A DNA stretch of 64,000 nt from positions 1 through 64,000 of the forward strand of contig NZ_MSTI01000160.1 of assembly GCF_001949125.1 (NCBI RefSeq), given 5' to 3'. A model generated the notes under the pieces. That model was not told the DNA's origin and ran no database searches. It was given only the letters and a program-made list of their open reading frames with translations. Origin of the DNA: Deinococcus marmoris (GTDB lineage: Bacteria > Deinococcota > Deinococci > Deinococcales > Deinococcaceae). This document shows, piece after piece, positions 16,494-25,687 of the stretch. How positions within the stretch are numbered: the stretch's first letter is position 1; each line of letters starts with the position of its first letter. A program made the position numbers and the translations under genes.

Positions 16494-17317
16494 AACCGCT
16501 TTTACAGGCGCTGGTCCTGGGAATAGGACCGTTACTGGTGTGGGTGGGGTTGGGCGTCACTGGGCAGGCCAGACCGGTCCCGCAACTCGCCCCACCGACG
16601 CCCTCCGTCGCCTCATGCTCACAGCCCCCGGTGTTTCAACCGGTCTATCAGCTCAGTCAGGGTTCCGTGCAAGCGCGCGGGGACGGCTTTTACTTTGGGG
16701 GGGAGTCCATTCTAGAGGCTAGTCTCTGTTCGGCAGGAACACTGAGAATCACGGCCATTGGCGAACGCGCCAAGGATGAAGACCCCCAGTTGTTGGTGAT
16801 ACTGGACAATGTCATACTCGCCGCCCCAAGGGTGAACAGGTTACAGGAATTGGAAATTGACATTCCCCACCCTGGACGCCTGTACCTCAGCTATCTCAAC
16901 GACTATTACTTGGCGGATGTTCGTGTGGCCACGCTCTCCGATGTTCAACTGACGGCCCCAGGCTGCCAGGGTTTTCAAAGCGTCACCGTTCCAGCCGAAA
17001 ACGCAGGCGCGTGGTATCCAGAAGACCGAATCGCCATTCTGGTGCGTGATGTGCCGGCAACCCTGATCCCATGTGCGGCGGGCGAACTCACCTTCAAGGC
17101 CCAAGGGCGAGAGGGCAAAAGCGCTTATCCTCTGGTGACTTTCAAACAGAATGGACGGGTCATTCAAACTGTGCAGACCGGGGAAGAGTTCACCCCAGTC
17201 CGCGTGCCTGTGGGGGCGACGCCCCTGAGTGTCACTGTAACAAACGCTTACGGCGTCACCCTGGCGGACCGCAACCTCAACCTAGAGCATCTGGGATTCG
17301 TCCCCCGTCGGCCCTGA
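16490..17317 (+). CDS. exported protein with possible carbohydrate-binding-type domain
   Basis: A 275-aa protein; GTG at 16490 overlaps the permease stop (GTGA), indicating coupling. Residues 1-27 are a signal peptide (PLLQALVLGIGPLLVWVGLGVTGQA). Residues about 40-150 have the pattern of the Ca-dependent xylan-binding modules (FYFGGESILEASL, LLVILDNVILAAP, LYLSYLNDYY, DVRVATLSDVQL), though this is a weak call. The rest is beta-rich with paired cysteines. Coupling to the permeases suggests a role in transport or anchoring of an envelope glycolipid or polysaccharide (inference). Its stop is 2 bases from the convergent polysaccharide cluster. Confidence 0.6.
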   Translation: MKPLLQALVLGIGPLLVWVGLGVTGQARPVPQLAPPTPSVASCSQPPVFQPVYQLSQGSVQARGDGFYFGGESILEASLCSAGTLRITAIGERAKDEDPQLLVILDNVILAAPRVNRLQELEIDIPHPGRLYLSYLNDYYLADVRVATLSDVQLTAPGCQGFQSVTVPAENAGAWYPEDRIAILVRDVPATLIPCAAGELTFKAQGREGKSAYPLVTFKQNGRVIQTVQTGEEFTPVRVPVGATPLSVTVTNAYGVTLADRNLNLEHLGFVPRRP

Positions 17318-17319
17318 CG

Positions 17320-18525
17320 CTAACTGTCGACGCGCGTCGCTTCTCGCACGACCTCTTCCACCACGTCTGCTACGGCGCTCATGTCGGCTTCGGTCAAGGT
17401 GTGGTGAACTAGGAACATCAGTGAGGTCTCGCCCAGTTCTTGGGCCACGGGCAGCCGTTCCTTTGGCCCCAGTCCGGCGTCGGTGAAGGCCTTTTCCAGA
17501 TAGATTTCAGAGCAGGTGCCAGTGTAGCACGGTGCGCCGCGCGCCACGACCTCGGCCATGATGCGGTCACGGCTCCAGCCTGCGCGCAGGTTTTTCGGCT
17601 GCACATATACGTAAAACTTGTATTGGGCGTGTTCCGAGCCTTCCGGGACGGTGGGCACGCGCAAGGCAGGCAGCCTAGAGAAGCGCCCGGCTAGCACCGC
17701 CGCGTTGCGCTGGCGTTGCCCTGTCCAGCCCGGCAGCTTTCGCAGTTGCAAGCGCCCAATCGCAGATTGAACCTCCAGCATGCGCCAGTTGGTGCCAAAG
17801 GATTCGTGCAGCCAGCGGAACCCCAGCGGATGCTCTTTGTGATACACGGCGTCGTAGCTCTTGCCGTGGTCCTTGAAGGCCCAGGCTTTGCGCCACAGGT
17901 CCTGATCATGCGTGACCAGCAGGCCACCCTCGCCCCCGGTACTCATGATCTTGTCCTGGCAGAATGAGAAGCAGCCCATGTGCCCGATGGTGCCTACGTG
18001 CTGGCCGTGGTACTTGGCACCGTGGGCTTGGGCGCAGTCCTCAATGACAAACAAGTTGTGTTCGCGGGCCAGTTCCATAATCGGGGTCATGTCGGCGGGC
18101 CACCCGGCCAAATGAACCACGATGATCGCCCGTGTGCGCGGGGTCAGCACGGCACAGATAGTCTTGGCGGTGATGTTGCCGCTGTTCCGGTCAACTTCGG
18201 CCATCACCGGAACGGCCCCGCGCATCACGGCGGCACTAGCCGAGGCGATGAAAGTGCGTGGCGTGGTGATGACCTCATCGCCCGCGCCCACGCCCAGGGC
18301 GTACAGCGCCAGCTCCAACGCCTGCGTGCCGTTGTGCAAGGCGATGGCATACGGCACACCCAGCACGGCGGCGTATTCTTTCTCAAACTCACGGCCCTCG
18401 GTGCCGGTCCAGTAATTGACTTTACCGGAGCGCATGACTTCCGAAACAGCCTCTATCTCATCGGTTTCAAAGACGGGCCAAGGGGCCAGGGTGCGGTCTA
18501 AGGTGCGAACGGTTGCTTTGCTCAT
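17320..18525 (-). CDS. DegT/DnrJ/EryC1/StrS-family sugar aminotransferase (PglE-like)
   Basis: A 401-aa PLP enzyme of the sugar aminotransferase family, which transaminates 4-keto (or 3-keto) nucleotide sugars. Visible elements are NGTQALELAL (phosphate binding), TTPRTFIASASA, VIEDCAQAHGA (Asp binding the PLP ring) and the Schiff-base lysine in FCQDKIMSTGGEGG. AGGAG 5 bases before ATG. As last gene of the cluster, next to a PglD-like acetyltransferase, it most likely makes a 4-amino-4,6-dideoxy-hexose such as the precursor of bacillosamine; the exact sugar is inference. The required 4-keto substrate needs a retaining 4,6-dehydratase not seen in the window. Confidence 0.88.
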   Translation of the reverse strand: MSKATVRTLDRTLAPWPVFETDEIEAVSEVMRSGKVNYWTGTEGREFEKEYAAVLGVPYAIALHNGTQALELALYALGVGAGDEVITTPRTFIASASAAVMRGAVPVMAEVDRNSGNITAKTICAVLTPRTRAIIVVHLAGWPADMTPIMELAREHNLFVIEDCAQAHGAKYHGQHVGTIGHMGCFSFCQDKIMSTGGEGGLLVTHDQDLWRKAWAFKDHGKSYDAVYHKEHPLGFRWLHESFGTNWRMLEVQSAIGRLQLRKLPGWTGQRQRNAAVLAGRFSRLPALRVPTVPEGSEHAQYKFYVYVQPKNLRAGWSRDRIMAEVVARGAPCYTGTCSEIYLEKAFTDAGLGPKERLPVAQELGETSLMFLVHHTLTEADMSAVADVVEEVVREATRVDS

Positions 18526-18527
18526 TT

Positions 18528-19187
18528 CTACTCCTGATGCCAGCCTATGGGCCGCTCTTTGATAACTTTAGCGGGGATACCCACGGCAGTCACGTTTGCG
18601 GGCAAGTCCTTGCTGACCACCGCGCCTGCCCCCAGAATGACCCATTCTCCTACGGTCACGCCCTGAATAATTGCGCTATTTGTCCCCAGATCGGTTCCCT
18701 CACCCACAACGACATTGCCTGAAATGGTGGCACCAGGCGCAACCGTCACGTAATCATGTAGCGTAGTGTCGTGTCCCACGGTGCAGTTGATGTTGATAAT
18801 GACGCCCCGGTCCAGGCGAATATCGGTGGTGATCATCGCGCCCGCGCAGACAATTGAGCCTTCGCCCAGGTCCACTCGGTTGCCTACCCACGCCAGCGGA
18901 TGAACCAACGTGGCACACCGCGCACCTAGCTCAGCGATCTGCCCCATCATTTTGCGCTTGGCCTTTGGATTGCCCACGCCCATCCCCACCAACACGTCTG
19001 TACGGCCATTTAGCCACTCTACGCCGCCCAGCACGGGGAATCCATGCACCTGCGTGTTGTGCAGGTTTGCATTACCGTCCAGGAAACCCAGAAAATTCAA
19101 AGCGTCACCGCGCGCCTGAAGGTCTTCGATGATCTGATGAACCTCACGCCCGAAGCCGCCTGTTCCAAACACCACGATGTCTTGCAT
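18528..19187 (-). CDS. PglD/NeuD-family sugar O/N-acetyltransferase
   Basis: A 219-aa two-part protein. Residues 1-80 are the Rossmann-like PglD N-terminus (VVFGTGGFGREVHQIIEDL). Residues 90-215 are a left-handed beta-helix of hexapeptide repeats (ISGNVVVGEGTDLGTNSAIIQG) with the catalytic-type His in NCTVGHDT. PglD acetylates the 4-amino group of UDP-4-amino-sugars using acetyl-CoA. It overlaps the upstream fusion gene (TAATG) and precedes the aminotransferase gene by 2 bases, so the two enzymes are co-made. Confidence 0.87.
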   Translation of the reverse strand: MQDIVVFGTGGFGREVHQIIEDLQARGDALNFLGFLDGNANLHNTQVHGFPVLGGVEWLNGRTDVLVGMGVGNPKAKRKMMGQIAELGARCATLVHPLAWVGNRVDLGEGSIVCAGAMITTDIRLDRGVIININCTVGHDTTLHDYVTVAPGATISGNVVVGEGTDLGTNSAIIQGVTVGEWVILGAGAVVSKDLPANVTAVGIPAKVIKERPIGWHQE

Positions 19188-21019
19188 TAAATTTCTCCCT
19201 GTCCTTCGAATCGGGGCATGGTGGCTTCACCCGCCGCGCTGATGCCCTCGCGCTTGAAGACCTTCTGCACCGTCAACCACAATATTTTCATGTCCAGCGC
19301 AAAACTGCGGTTCTCTACGTACCACACGTCTAACTTGAACTTCTGGTCCCAGGAAATGGCGTTGCGCCCGTTGACCTGCGCCCAGCCCGTAATGCCGGGC
19401 CGGACCTCGTGCCGCCGCGCCTGCTGGGGTGTGTAGCGTTCCAGATATTCTACCAGCAGCGGGCGCGGCCCCACCAGGCTCATATCGCCGCGCAGTACGT
19501 TCACCAGCTCCGGCAGCTCATCCAGCGAGGACGCGCGCAGAAAGCGACCCAGCGGGGTCATGCGTTCGCTGTCGGGCAGTGGCTGGCCGTGGCTGTCTAC
19601 CGCGTCGCGCATGGTGCGGAACTTGTGCATGGTGAAGGGCTGGCCGTGCAGGCCGGGGCGCTGCTGGCTGAACAGGACGGGGGAACCGAGCTTGAGGCGC
19701 ACCAGCGAGGCCAGACCCGCGAGAGGGAGACTCAGGATGACCAGGCCACTGCCCGCCGCCACTATGTCAAGCAGACGCTTGAAACGGTCTGAGGATCGGT
19801 TCGCCATAACCACCTGGCCGAAGACCCGAACAAATGCCCTTGCCCCGACTTCCAGCGACAATCTTTGCCAGTAGTACGCCTGACCAGAGCTGCCCATTTC
19901 CTTGCGTTCTGCCGCCGTCATTCCCATCAAACGTGCCACAGCGTCGGCCAGTGCCTGCGGATGTTGTGGCTCAAAGGCGTACCCAGCCCCAGCATCCTCG
20001 ACCATCCAGGCGGCGTCACCGCGCACGCCCATCAGAATGGGTTTGCCGACCATCAGATACGCCTGGGTTTTGGAAGGAATGGTGATAGCGAACAGCGGAT
20101 CGTCTTTCAAGTGAACCAACAGGGCGTCGGCCAGATTCAGAATCTCCCCGATTTCCGAGGGCGGACGGCGCGGCAAGAAAACCACGTTTGAAAGCTGTTT
20201 TTCCATCGTCTGCGCCTGGAGTCGCTCGACTTCCACCCCCCCGCCGATCATTACGAAGCGGGCGGTTGGTTGGGATTCTCGCAAGACTTCGGCGGCTTCA
20301 AGAACCGTATCCAACGCCTGCGCCTTGCCCATCGTTCCGGCGAAGACCACGTTGAAACGGCCCTCGAAGCCCAGTTCACGGGCGCGGGCCGGGTCCGGTG
20401 TTGCCATAGTGATCTGGCCCTCGTCGGTCCAGTTGGAAATCACGCTCAGTTTGTTCTCTGGCACGCCGCGCTGTTGCAGCCGCTCCTTGAAGCCCTCCGA
20501 AAGCACAGTGACGTGCGCGGCCTGCCTGTACACCCGGTTCATCCAGCCGCTCACGCCTTTCAGGACGGCGGCGTTTTCCATCATGCCCGTCGCAGCCAGG
20601 GTGTCGGGCCAAAGGTCTTGAATATCATAAACGAAAGGCACACCCCGCAGTGCCCGCAGGACCATTGCTGGAAGGCTGACGGTGGCGGGCGGATGATACA
20701 CGTAGGCCACATCAGGCCGATTCACGAACAGCGTGCCAATTGAGGCTGCCGCCGCAAAGGAAAGGTAATTCAATGCGCGCTTGGCTCCCGATCCGTCATG
20801 GCTGGGATACAGTGGGACGCGCAGAATGGGAATGCCGTCCATAACCTCACGCTGAAAAGGCCGAATGCGGTAACCGGGATAGACCTTGCCACCCGGATAG
20901 TTGGGGAACCCGGTCAGCACCTCCACCTGATGGCCCTGGCGACGCAGTTCCTGAGCGAAAAGCAGCCCCTTGAAACTGGGTTCGGGATCAAACCACTGAG
21001 TTATGAGCAAAATCCGCAC
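19187..21019 (-). CDS. fusion of GT4 glycosyltransferase (WbuB-like) and initiating sugar-phosphate transferase (PglC/WcaJ-like)
   Basis: A 610-aa protein with two enzymes in one chain. Residues 1-400 are a GT-B fold glycosyltransferase (ITQWFDPEPSFKGLLFAQEL, then FNVVFAGTMGKAQALDTV, ending VARLMGM). Residues about 408-600 are a bacterial sugar transferase (KRLLDIVAAGSGLVILSLP reentrant membrane helix, FTMHKFRTMRD, LDELPELVNVLRGDMSLVGPRP, RPGITGWAQVNGRN). The C-terminal part should put the first phospho-sugar onto undecaprenyl phosphate, and the N-terminal part add the second sugar. In E. coli O26-type clusters a WbuB-like GT follows fnlABC, so L-FucNAc is the likely second sugar. GTG start, 9 bases after fnlC. 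Confidence 0.87.
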   Translation of the reverse strand: MRILLITQWFDPEPSFKGLLFAQELRRQGHQVEVLTGFPNYPGGKVYPGYRIRPFQREVMDGIPILRVPLYPSHDGSGAKRALNYLSFAAAASIGTLFVNRPDVAYVYHPPATVSLPAMVLRALRGVPFVYDIQDLWPDTLAATGMMENAAVLKGVSGWMNRVYRQAAHVTVLSEGFKERLQQRGVPENKLSVISNWTDEGQITMATPDPARARELGFEGRFNVVFAGTMGKAQALDTVLEAAEVLRESQPTARFVMIGGGVEVERLQAQTMEKQLSNVVFLPRRPPSEIGEILNLADALLVHLKDDPLFAITIPSKTQAYLMVGKPILMGVRGDAAWMVEDAGAGYAFEPQHPQALADAVARLMGMTAAERKEMGSSGQAYYWQRLSLEVGARAFVRVFGQVVMANRSSDRFKRLLDIVAAGSGLVILSLPLAGLASLVRLKLGSPVLFSQQRPGLHGQPFTMHKFRTMRDAVDSHGQPLPDSERMTPLGRFLRASSLDELPELVNVLRGDMSLVGPRPLLVEYLERYTPQQARRHEVRPGITGWAQVNGRNAISWDQKFKLDVWYVENRSFALDMKILWLTVQKVFKREGISAAGEATMPRFEGQGEI

Positions 21020-21028
21020 AAGCTGACT

Positions 21029-22180
21029 CTAACCCTTTCGCCACACCACACGGTTGACATAATCCGTGTAGCTGATCAGAATTCGCAGCACCTTGTCCGA
21101 AACATTAGGCATGCTGTAGTCCGAGACCTGCCGCAGTGCCCGTTCTGGGCCGCGCGGCTGGTCCTCCAGAATCCGCAAGCTCTGCATGATGCGCTCTGGC
21201 GACAGACCCACCATCATCACGCTGGCCTCTTCCATACCTTCGGGCCGTTCGTGGGCCTCACGGATGTTCAGAGCCGGGAAATTGAGGATGCTCGACTCCT
21301 CGGTGATGGTTCCGCTATCCGACAGAACGGCGCGGGCGTGCATTTGCAGGTGGACGTAGTCGTGAAAGCCCAAGGGCTTCAACAGCTCCACATTTGCGTG
21401 AAACGTGATGCCCCGCGCGTCGATGCGCTTTTGCGTGCGCGGGTGCGTGGACACGATCACCCTCCGCCCGTAAGTCTCGGCAATGGTGTTCAGCGCCAGC
21501 GCCAGCCCGTCCAGATTCATGTCCGAGTCGATGTTCTCCTCGCGGTGGGCGCTGACCACGTAATATTCCCCGGCCTTCAGGTCCAGCCGCGCCATCACGT
21601 CCGACGCCTCGATCTGGGGCAGGTAGTGGGTCAGCACCTCGAACATCGGGCTGCCCGTTTTGATAATCCGGTCTGGCGGCAGGCCCTCACGCAGCAGGTA
21701 TTCGCGGGCGATGTCGCTGTAGGTCAGGTTGATGTCGCTGGTATGGTCCACGATCTTGCGGTTGGTCTCTTCCGGCACGCGCTGATCGAAGCAGCGGTTG
21801 CCTGCCTCCATATGGAAAATGGGCACCTTGCGCCGCTTGGCTGGAATGGCCGACAGGCAACTGTTGGTGTCGCCCAGGATCAGCACCGCGTCCGGCTGCT
21901 CCTGCGCCAGCACCGCGTCCACCTTGATCAGAATGTGGCCGATGGTTTCCGCCGCCGTGCCCACTGCGGCATTCAGGAAGTGATCGGGCTTGCGGACCCC
22001 CAGATCGGAGAAGAAGATTTCATTCAGCTCGTAATCGTAGTTCTGGCCGGTATGCACGATGACGTGATCGGTGTACTCGTCCAGCTTCGCCAGCACCCGG
22101 GACAGCCGAATGATTTCCGGGCGGGTGCCCACGATGGACATAACTTTCAGTTTCTTGGCGTTCAGGTCCGGCTGTGTCAT
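21029..22180 (-). CDS. fnlC: UDP-HexNAc C2-epimerase of UDP-L-FucNAc synthesis (FnlC/CapG/WbjD)
   Basis: A 383-aa enzyme of the non-hydrolysing UDP-GlcNAc 2-epimerase family. Motifs are SIVGTRPEIIRLSRV, HTGQNYDYELNEIFF, GDTNSCLS, HMEAGNRCFDQRVPEETNRKI and SAHREENIDS. With the dehydratase and the reductase/epimerase of this cluster it completes UDP-L-FucNAc: it inverts C2 of the UDP-L-PneuNAc-type intermediate. Its ATG overlaps the fnlB stop by four bases. Confidence 0.9.
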   Translation of the reverse strand: MTQPDLNAKKLKVMSIVGTRPEIIRLSRVLAKLDEYTDHVIVHTGQNYDYELNEIFFSDLGVRKPDHFLNAAVGTAAETIGHILIKVDAVLAQEQPDAVLILGDTNSCLSAIPAKRRKVPIFHMEAGNRCFDQRVPEETNRKIVDHTSDINLTYSDIAREYLLREGLPPDRIIKTGSPMFEVLTHYLPQIEASDVMARLDLKAGEYYVVSAHREENIDSDMNLDGLALALNTIAETYGRRVIVSTHPRTQKRIDARGITFHANVELLKPLGFHDYVHLQMHARAVLSDSGTITEESSILNFPALNIREAHERPEGMEEASVMMVGLSPERIMQSLRILEDQPRGPERALRQVSDYSMPNVSDKVLRILISYTDYVNRVVWRKG

Positions 22181-23280
22181 GCGCGCTCCACGGGTTCGGC
22201 CACCGTGTCGGGCTGGGCCGCATCGAACAGTTCATGTGTCCAGAACAGCGTGGTCAGCGTACCGCCCCCGACATTGGTGATGTTGTGCGTGTGTAGAGTG
22301 GGGATATCCACGTAACTGGGTTGTTCGCCCGACACGCGGAAGGTCTGAACCTCGCCGCCGAATAGGTGGCGCAACTTGATCTCGGCCTCGCCACCCGTGA
22401 CCAGAAACCGCTCAACTTTACGGGTGTGGTAATGGTTGCCGCGCGTGATGCCCGGATGCGTGGTGGACATGAAGCTCTGGCCGCCGTTGGGACTCTTGAC
22501 CGCCTCAAACAGACTGCCGCGCGGGTCCGTGTGCAGGGTCAGCGCCACCGGATAATGTCCCGGATACAGATAGGAGCGGTAGGTGTTGAACAGATCGCGC
22601 CGAATATCCTTACGCAGGTCAGGGATGATGTGCTGAGCGTATAGATCGCGCATCTCAGTCAGGATATGGAGCAGACCATAAACCGTCATGTCCTCGCCCT
22701 GAACCCACACATCGCCCACTGTCCCCTCCCGCAGCAGGGTTTCAAAATGCCGCGCCACTTCCTGGGCGTGAATCTGCTCAATCGGCGCGTCATTGTGTGG
22801 CGTGGGCGTTTCACCGCTGGCCAGTTGGTGACAGAAGGTAGAGACCACCGAGTTGTAAAAGGGTTTGCCGCCCTCGCCAAAGACGCCGGGCAGGATGACG
22901 TTGGTAAACCTCCCCCCGCTGCGCCCTGCCCAGTCTGAGAGCAGTGCCGCCGCCTCACGTTTGGATGTGCCATAAGCGCTGTGACGTTCGATATGGGTGG
23001 ACGAGGAGAACAGGACGTGCGCCGCGCTGCCGCGTTCTTCGAGAGCTGCGATCAGTTGCCGCGTCAAGTCTAGATTGGTGCGGGCCACCACATTATCCTC
23101 GCCCCGGTTCATGCCAGCCAGATGCAGCACGGCGTCGCAGCCGTCCACGAAGTCGGCCAGCCCGTCCGAGGCGAAGGTCTGCCGATCAGCGGCGTGGACT
23201 TCCAAGTCATCCAGACCGTGAAAATAGGCGCGGACATGGGTGCCTAGCATTCCACACGCACCAGTGATACCTACATTCAT
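22177..23280 (-). CDS. fnlB: bifunctional epimerase/reductase of UDP-L-FucNAc synthesis (FnlB/CapF/WbjC)
   Basis: A 367-aa protein. Residues 1-240 are an extended SDR domain (GITGACGMLGTHV for NAD(P), HLAGMNRG, SAYGTSKREAA as the YxxxK pair). Residues about 250-365 are a cupin (GGQSFMSTTHPGITRGNHYHTRKVERF), the arrangement specific to CapF/WbjC. The cupin epimerises C3 and the SDR reduces C4. The frame opens at 23292, but GGAGAGG close to the second ATG supports 23280. Confidence 0.9.
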   Translation of the reverse strand: MNVGITGACGMLGTHVRAYFHGLDDLEVHAADRQTFASDGLADFVDGCDAVLHLAGMNRGEDNVVARTNLDLTRQLIAALEERGSAAHVLFSSSTHIERHSAYGTSKREAAALLSDWAGRSGGRFTNVILPGVFGEGGKPFYNSVVSTFCHQLASGETPTPHNDAPIEQIHAQEVARHFETLLREGTVGDVWVQGEDMTVYGLLHILTEMRDLYAQHIIPDLRKDIRRDLFNTYRSYLYPGHYPVALTLHTDPRGSLFEAVKSPNGGQSFMSTTHPGITRGNHYHTRKVERFLVTGGEAEIKLRHLFGGEVQTFRVSGEQPSYVDIPTLHTHNITNVGGGTLTTLFWTHELFDAAQPDTVAEPVERA

Positions 23281-23369
23281 ATGCCTCTCCACGTAGTAAC
23301 TTAGAAAAAATCAAAAAGAACAATGTGTAGAATATCTGATCGTTCAATTTCTACAATGCCATTGCCCAC

Positions 23370-24548
23370 TTAGCCTTTATCTATGAGCGTATTGAAGATG
23401 ACCGCAGTTTCCTCAGCGGCCACCGAAGGATCAAATTTAGCCTGGGCATATCCGATAGCAGATTTTCGTTTGGCATCTCGTGCGGATACACTCAGTAAAC
23501 TATATTGCGTCAATTCTCTCAAAAAATCTTCTTCATTCAGTATAAGATTCCAACCAGCGCCGTCCTGCTCAAGATCATTCCACGGAACATTCTTACTTGT
23601 CATAACTAGACATCCAGAAGACAAAGATTCGACAATTACATGTCCAAAATTCTCTCCTAATGTGGGAAAGAGGAATATATCATATTCAGCAAACTTATGT
23701 CGTATCTTATCATGAGATAAAGCGCCCTCGTACTTAAATTGAACATTTTTCGGAAGATTTTCGCCTTCCTTTAAACACGATTCCCAGTACGATTCATCTT
23801 CAACCGGTCCATATACATCCATAATCGCCGAAAATTTACTATTCTTTAATGACCTTATAGCAAATTTCAGATTTTTCTTCGGAGATATTCTGGATATAAA
23901 CACTATTTTGACACACTTCTCGGATAAATTTTGACTAGCCGATATCATATTAGTTATTTTAAGAAGTGACACATCCGAAGCTACAAATATATTTCTAGAA
24001 CTAGGAAGAACTCTCATAATATCGTTTAGTTCATACGTCGTTGATGCATGCCAGCTGACTAAACTTGGCCTGTAAAATATTTTGTATAATTTGAGGTAAA
24101 TATTTTTCTTCAAAGATTTCAATTGCAGCGCCCCAGCAGAGAACTCTCCTCTAGGTGCCATAAGTATCTGACCTTTTATTCTACCGAGAAGCTTCAGGAG
24201 ATATAGTTTCTGTGAGTAGGTTGATGAGAAAAAGCTGTTCAGATAGATAATTTGAGGCGACAACAAATCCAATAAGCGTCGTAGATTTTGGAGGGACCAC
24301 TTTTCTGGGGATAAATATATTACTTTATATGATCCCCGGTCTAACCATACGTCGCGCGCTATAAATTCATATGGTCCAGCGTCTCCTAGATCTCTATCTC
24401 CTGTAAAAATATGAAAATCATAACGATCCCCAAGCGTTTCGACAATTGCCTCAATTGTGCGGATAGGTCCACCGCCTTTCACGCCTGGAAGATAAATATC
24501 GGTGAATATTGCAACGATTGGTTTTTTTAAATTCCTCACCCTCACCAC
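23370..24548 (-). CDS. GT4-type glycosyltransferase, AT-rich
   Basis: A 392-aa GT-B glycosyltransferase. It has the N-terminal sugar-acceptor domain (FTDIYLPGVKGGGPIRTIEAIV) and the donor domain with VKIVFISRISPKKNLKFAI and FLFPTLGENFGHVIVESLSSGC, whose E-x7-E-type signature marks a retaining GT4 enzyme. It should add an inner sugar of the repeat unit. Base composition is far more AT-rich than the flanking fnlA and fnlB (AAA/ATA/TTA codons common), pointing to separate acquisition. The start is uncertain; GTG codons at 24548, 24545 and 24539 are all possible. Confidence 0.83.
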   Translation of the reverse strand: MVRVRNLKKPIVAIFTDIYLPGVKGGGPIRTIEAIVETLGDRYDFHIFTGDRDLGDAGPYEFIARDVWLDRGSYKVIYLSPEKWSLQNLRRLLDLLSPQIIYLNSFFSSTYSQKLYLLKLLGRIKGQILMAPRGEFSAGALQLKSLKKNIYLKLYKIFYRPSLVSWHASTTYELNDIMRVLPSSRNIFVASDVSLLKITNMISASQNLSEKCVKIVFISRISPKKNLKFAIRSLKNSKFSAIMDVYGPVEDESYWESCLKEGENLPKNVQFKYEGALSHDKIRHKFAEYDIFLFPTLGENFGHVIVESLSSGCLVMTSKNVPWNDLEQDGAGWNLILNEEDFLRELTQYSLLSVSARDAKRKSAIGYAQAKFDPSVAAEETAVIFNTLIDKG

Positions 24549-24667
24549 CTATGATATGAGTTTTAGCACGATCAAGCATTCACTTTATCGGTCTTGAAGC
24601 ACGGTGGACTTTACCGACGCTGTAAGTTCAATTGCCAGCAAAGTTGAATTTTCTCGTAGCTACGGAT

Positions 24668-25687
24668 TCATAATCCCAGCTCACGGCGAACATCGGCCAA
24701 GGTAAGCAACAGCTTTTCAACTTCCGGCACGGTCAGGCGCTGGGTGTTGTGCGAGGTGTAATCCTCCAAGGTGGATTCTTTGGGGCTGCCCTCGGTGAAG
24801 TACTTGGCGTAGTTCAGATCGCGGTCATCCATCCTGACACGCAGGTAGTCACCCATATCATGGGCCTTGGCGATCTCACCCGCCGTTGCCAGCGTCTCGA
24901 ACAGCTTCTCGGCATGGCGGGTGCCAATGACATGCACGGGCACGTCCGATTCGAACAGGTTCCCCAGCGCCTGGGCCAGATCCTGCACCGTACACGCTGG
25001 GGCCTTGCGAACAAAGATGTCGCCCTGCCCAGCGTTCTCGAAGGCGAACAGCACCAGATCGATGGCACTACGCAAAGACAGCAGAAAGCGGGTCATCTCT
25101 GGATCTGTGACCGTCAGCGGCTTGCCCTGCTTGATCTGGTCAATGAACAGCGGGATCACCGAGCCGCGCGAGTACATCACGTTGCCATAGCGCACACTGG
25201 AGATCACAGTGTCGCCCTCCTTTAAACGCCGCGCCGCCGCTGTCACCACCTTCTCCATCATGCCCTTGCTCATGCCCATCGCGTTAACTGGAAACACGGC
25301 CTTGTCGGTGCTGAGGCAGACCAGCGACTGAATGCGGTGGGCAATGGCCGATTCCACCACATTGTGGCTGCCCACGATATTGGTCAGAACAGCCTGCATA
25401 GGAAAGAATTCGCAGGACGGCACCTGCTTCAGCGCCGCTGCGTGAAAAGCCAGATCAACGCCTTCCATCGCCGCATCCACACTGGCACGGTCTCGCACAT
25501 CCCCAATGTAAAACTTAACCTTCGGATTGTTGAGGCGCACGCGCATCTGCTCCTGCTTCAGCTCGTCGCGGCTAAAAATGCGGACCTCGCGCACCTCTGT
25601 ATCTTTAACGAGTTGAAGCAGTTCGTTGCCGAACGAGCCAGTGCCGCCAGTAATCAGAATAATCTTATTCTCCAAATCATTTATCAT
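24668..25687 (-). CDS. fnlA: UDP-GlcNAc 4,6-dehydratase, C5-inverting (FnlA/CapE/WbjB)
   Basis: A 339-aa SDR of the polysaccharide CapD-like family, short soluble type. It has ITGGTGSFGNELL (NAD(P) binding), HAAALKQVPSCEF, LSTDKAVFPVNAMGMSK (the family's MxxxK in place of YxxxK) and SVRYGNVMYSRGSVIPLF. It catalyses the first step of UDP-L-FucNAc synthesis. GC content is normal for the chromosome while both neighbours (GT4 and polymerase) are AT-rich. GGGAG 9 bases before ATG. Confidence 0.9.
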   Translation of the reverse strand: MINDLENKIILITGGTGSFGNELLQLVKDTEVREVRIFSRDELKQEQMRVRLNNPKVKFYIGDVRDRASVDAAMEGVDLAFHAAALKQVPSCEFFPMQAVLTNIVGSHNVVESAIAHRIQSLVCLSTDKAVFPVNAMGMSKGMMEKVVTAAARRLKEGDTVISSVRYGNVMYSRGSVIPLFIDQIKQGKPLTVTDPEMTRFLLSLRSAIDLVLFAFENAGQGDIFVRKAPACTVQDLAQALGNLFESDVPVHVIGTRHAEKLFETLATAGEIAKAHDMGDYLRVRMDDRDLNYAKYFTEGSPKESTLEDYTSHNTQRLTVPEVEKLLLTLADVRRELGL

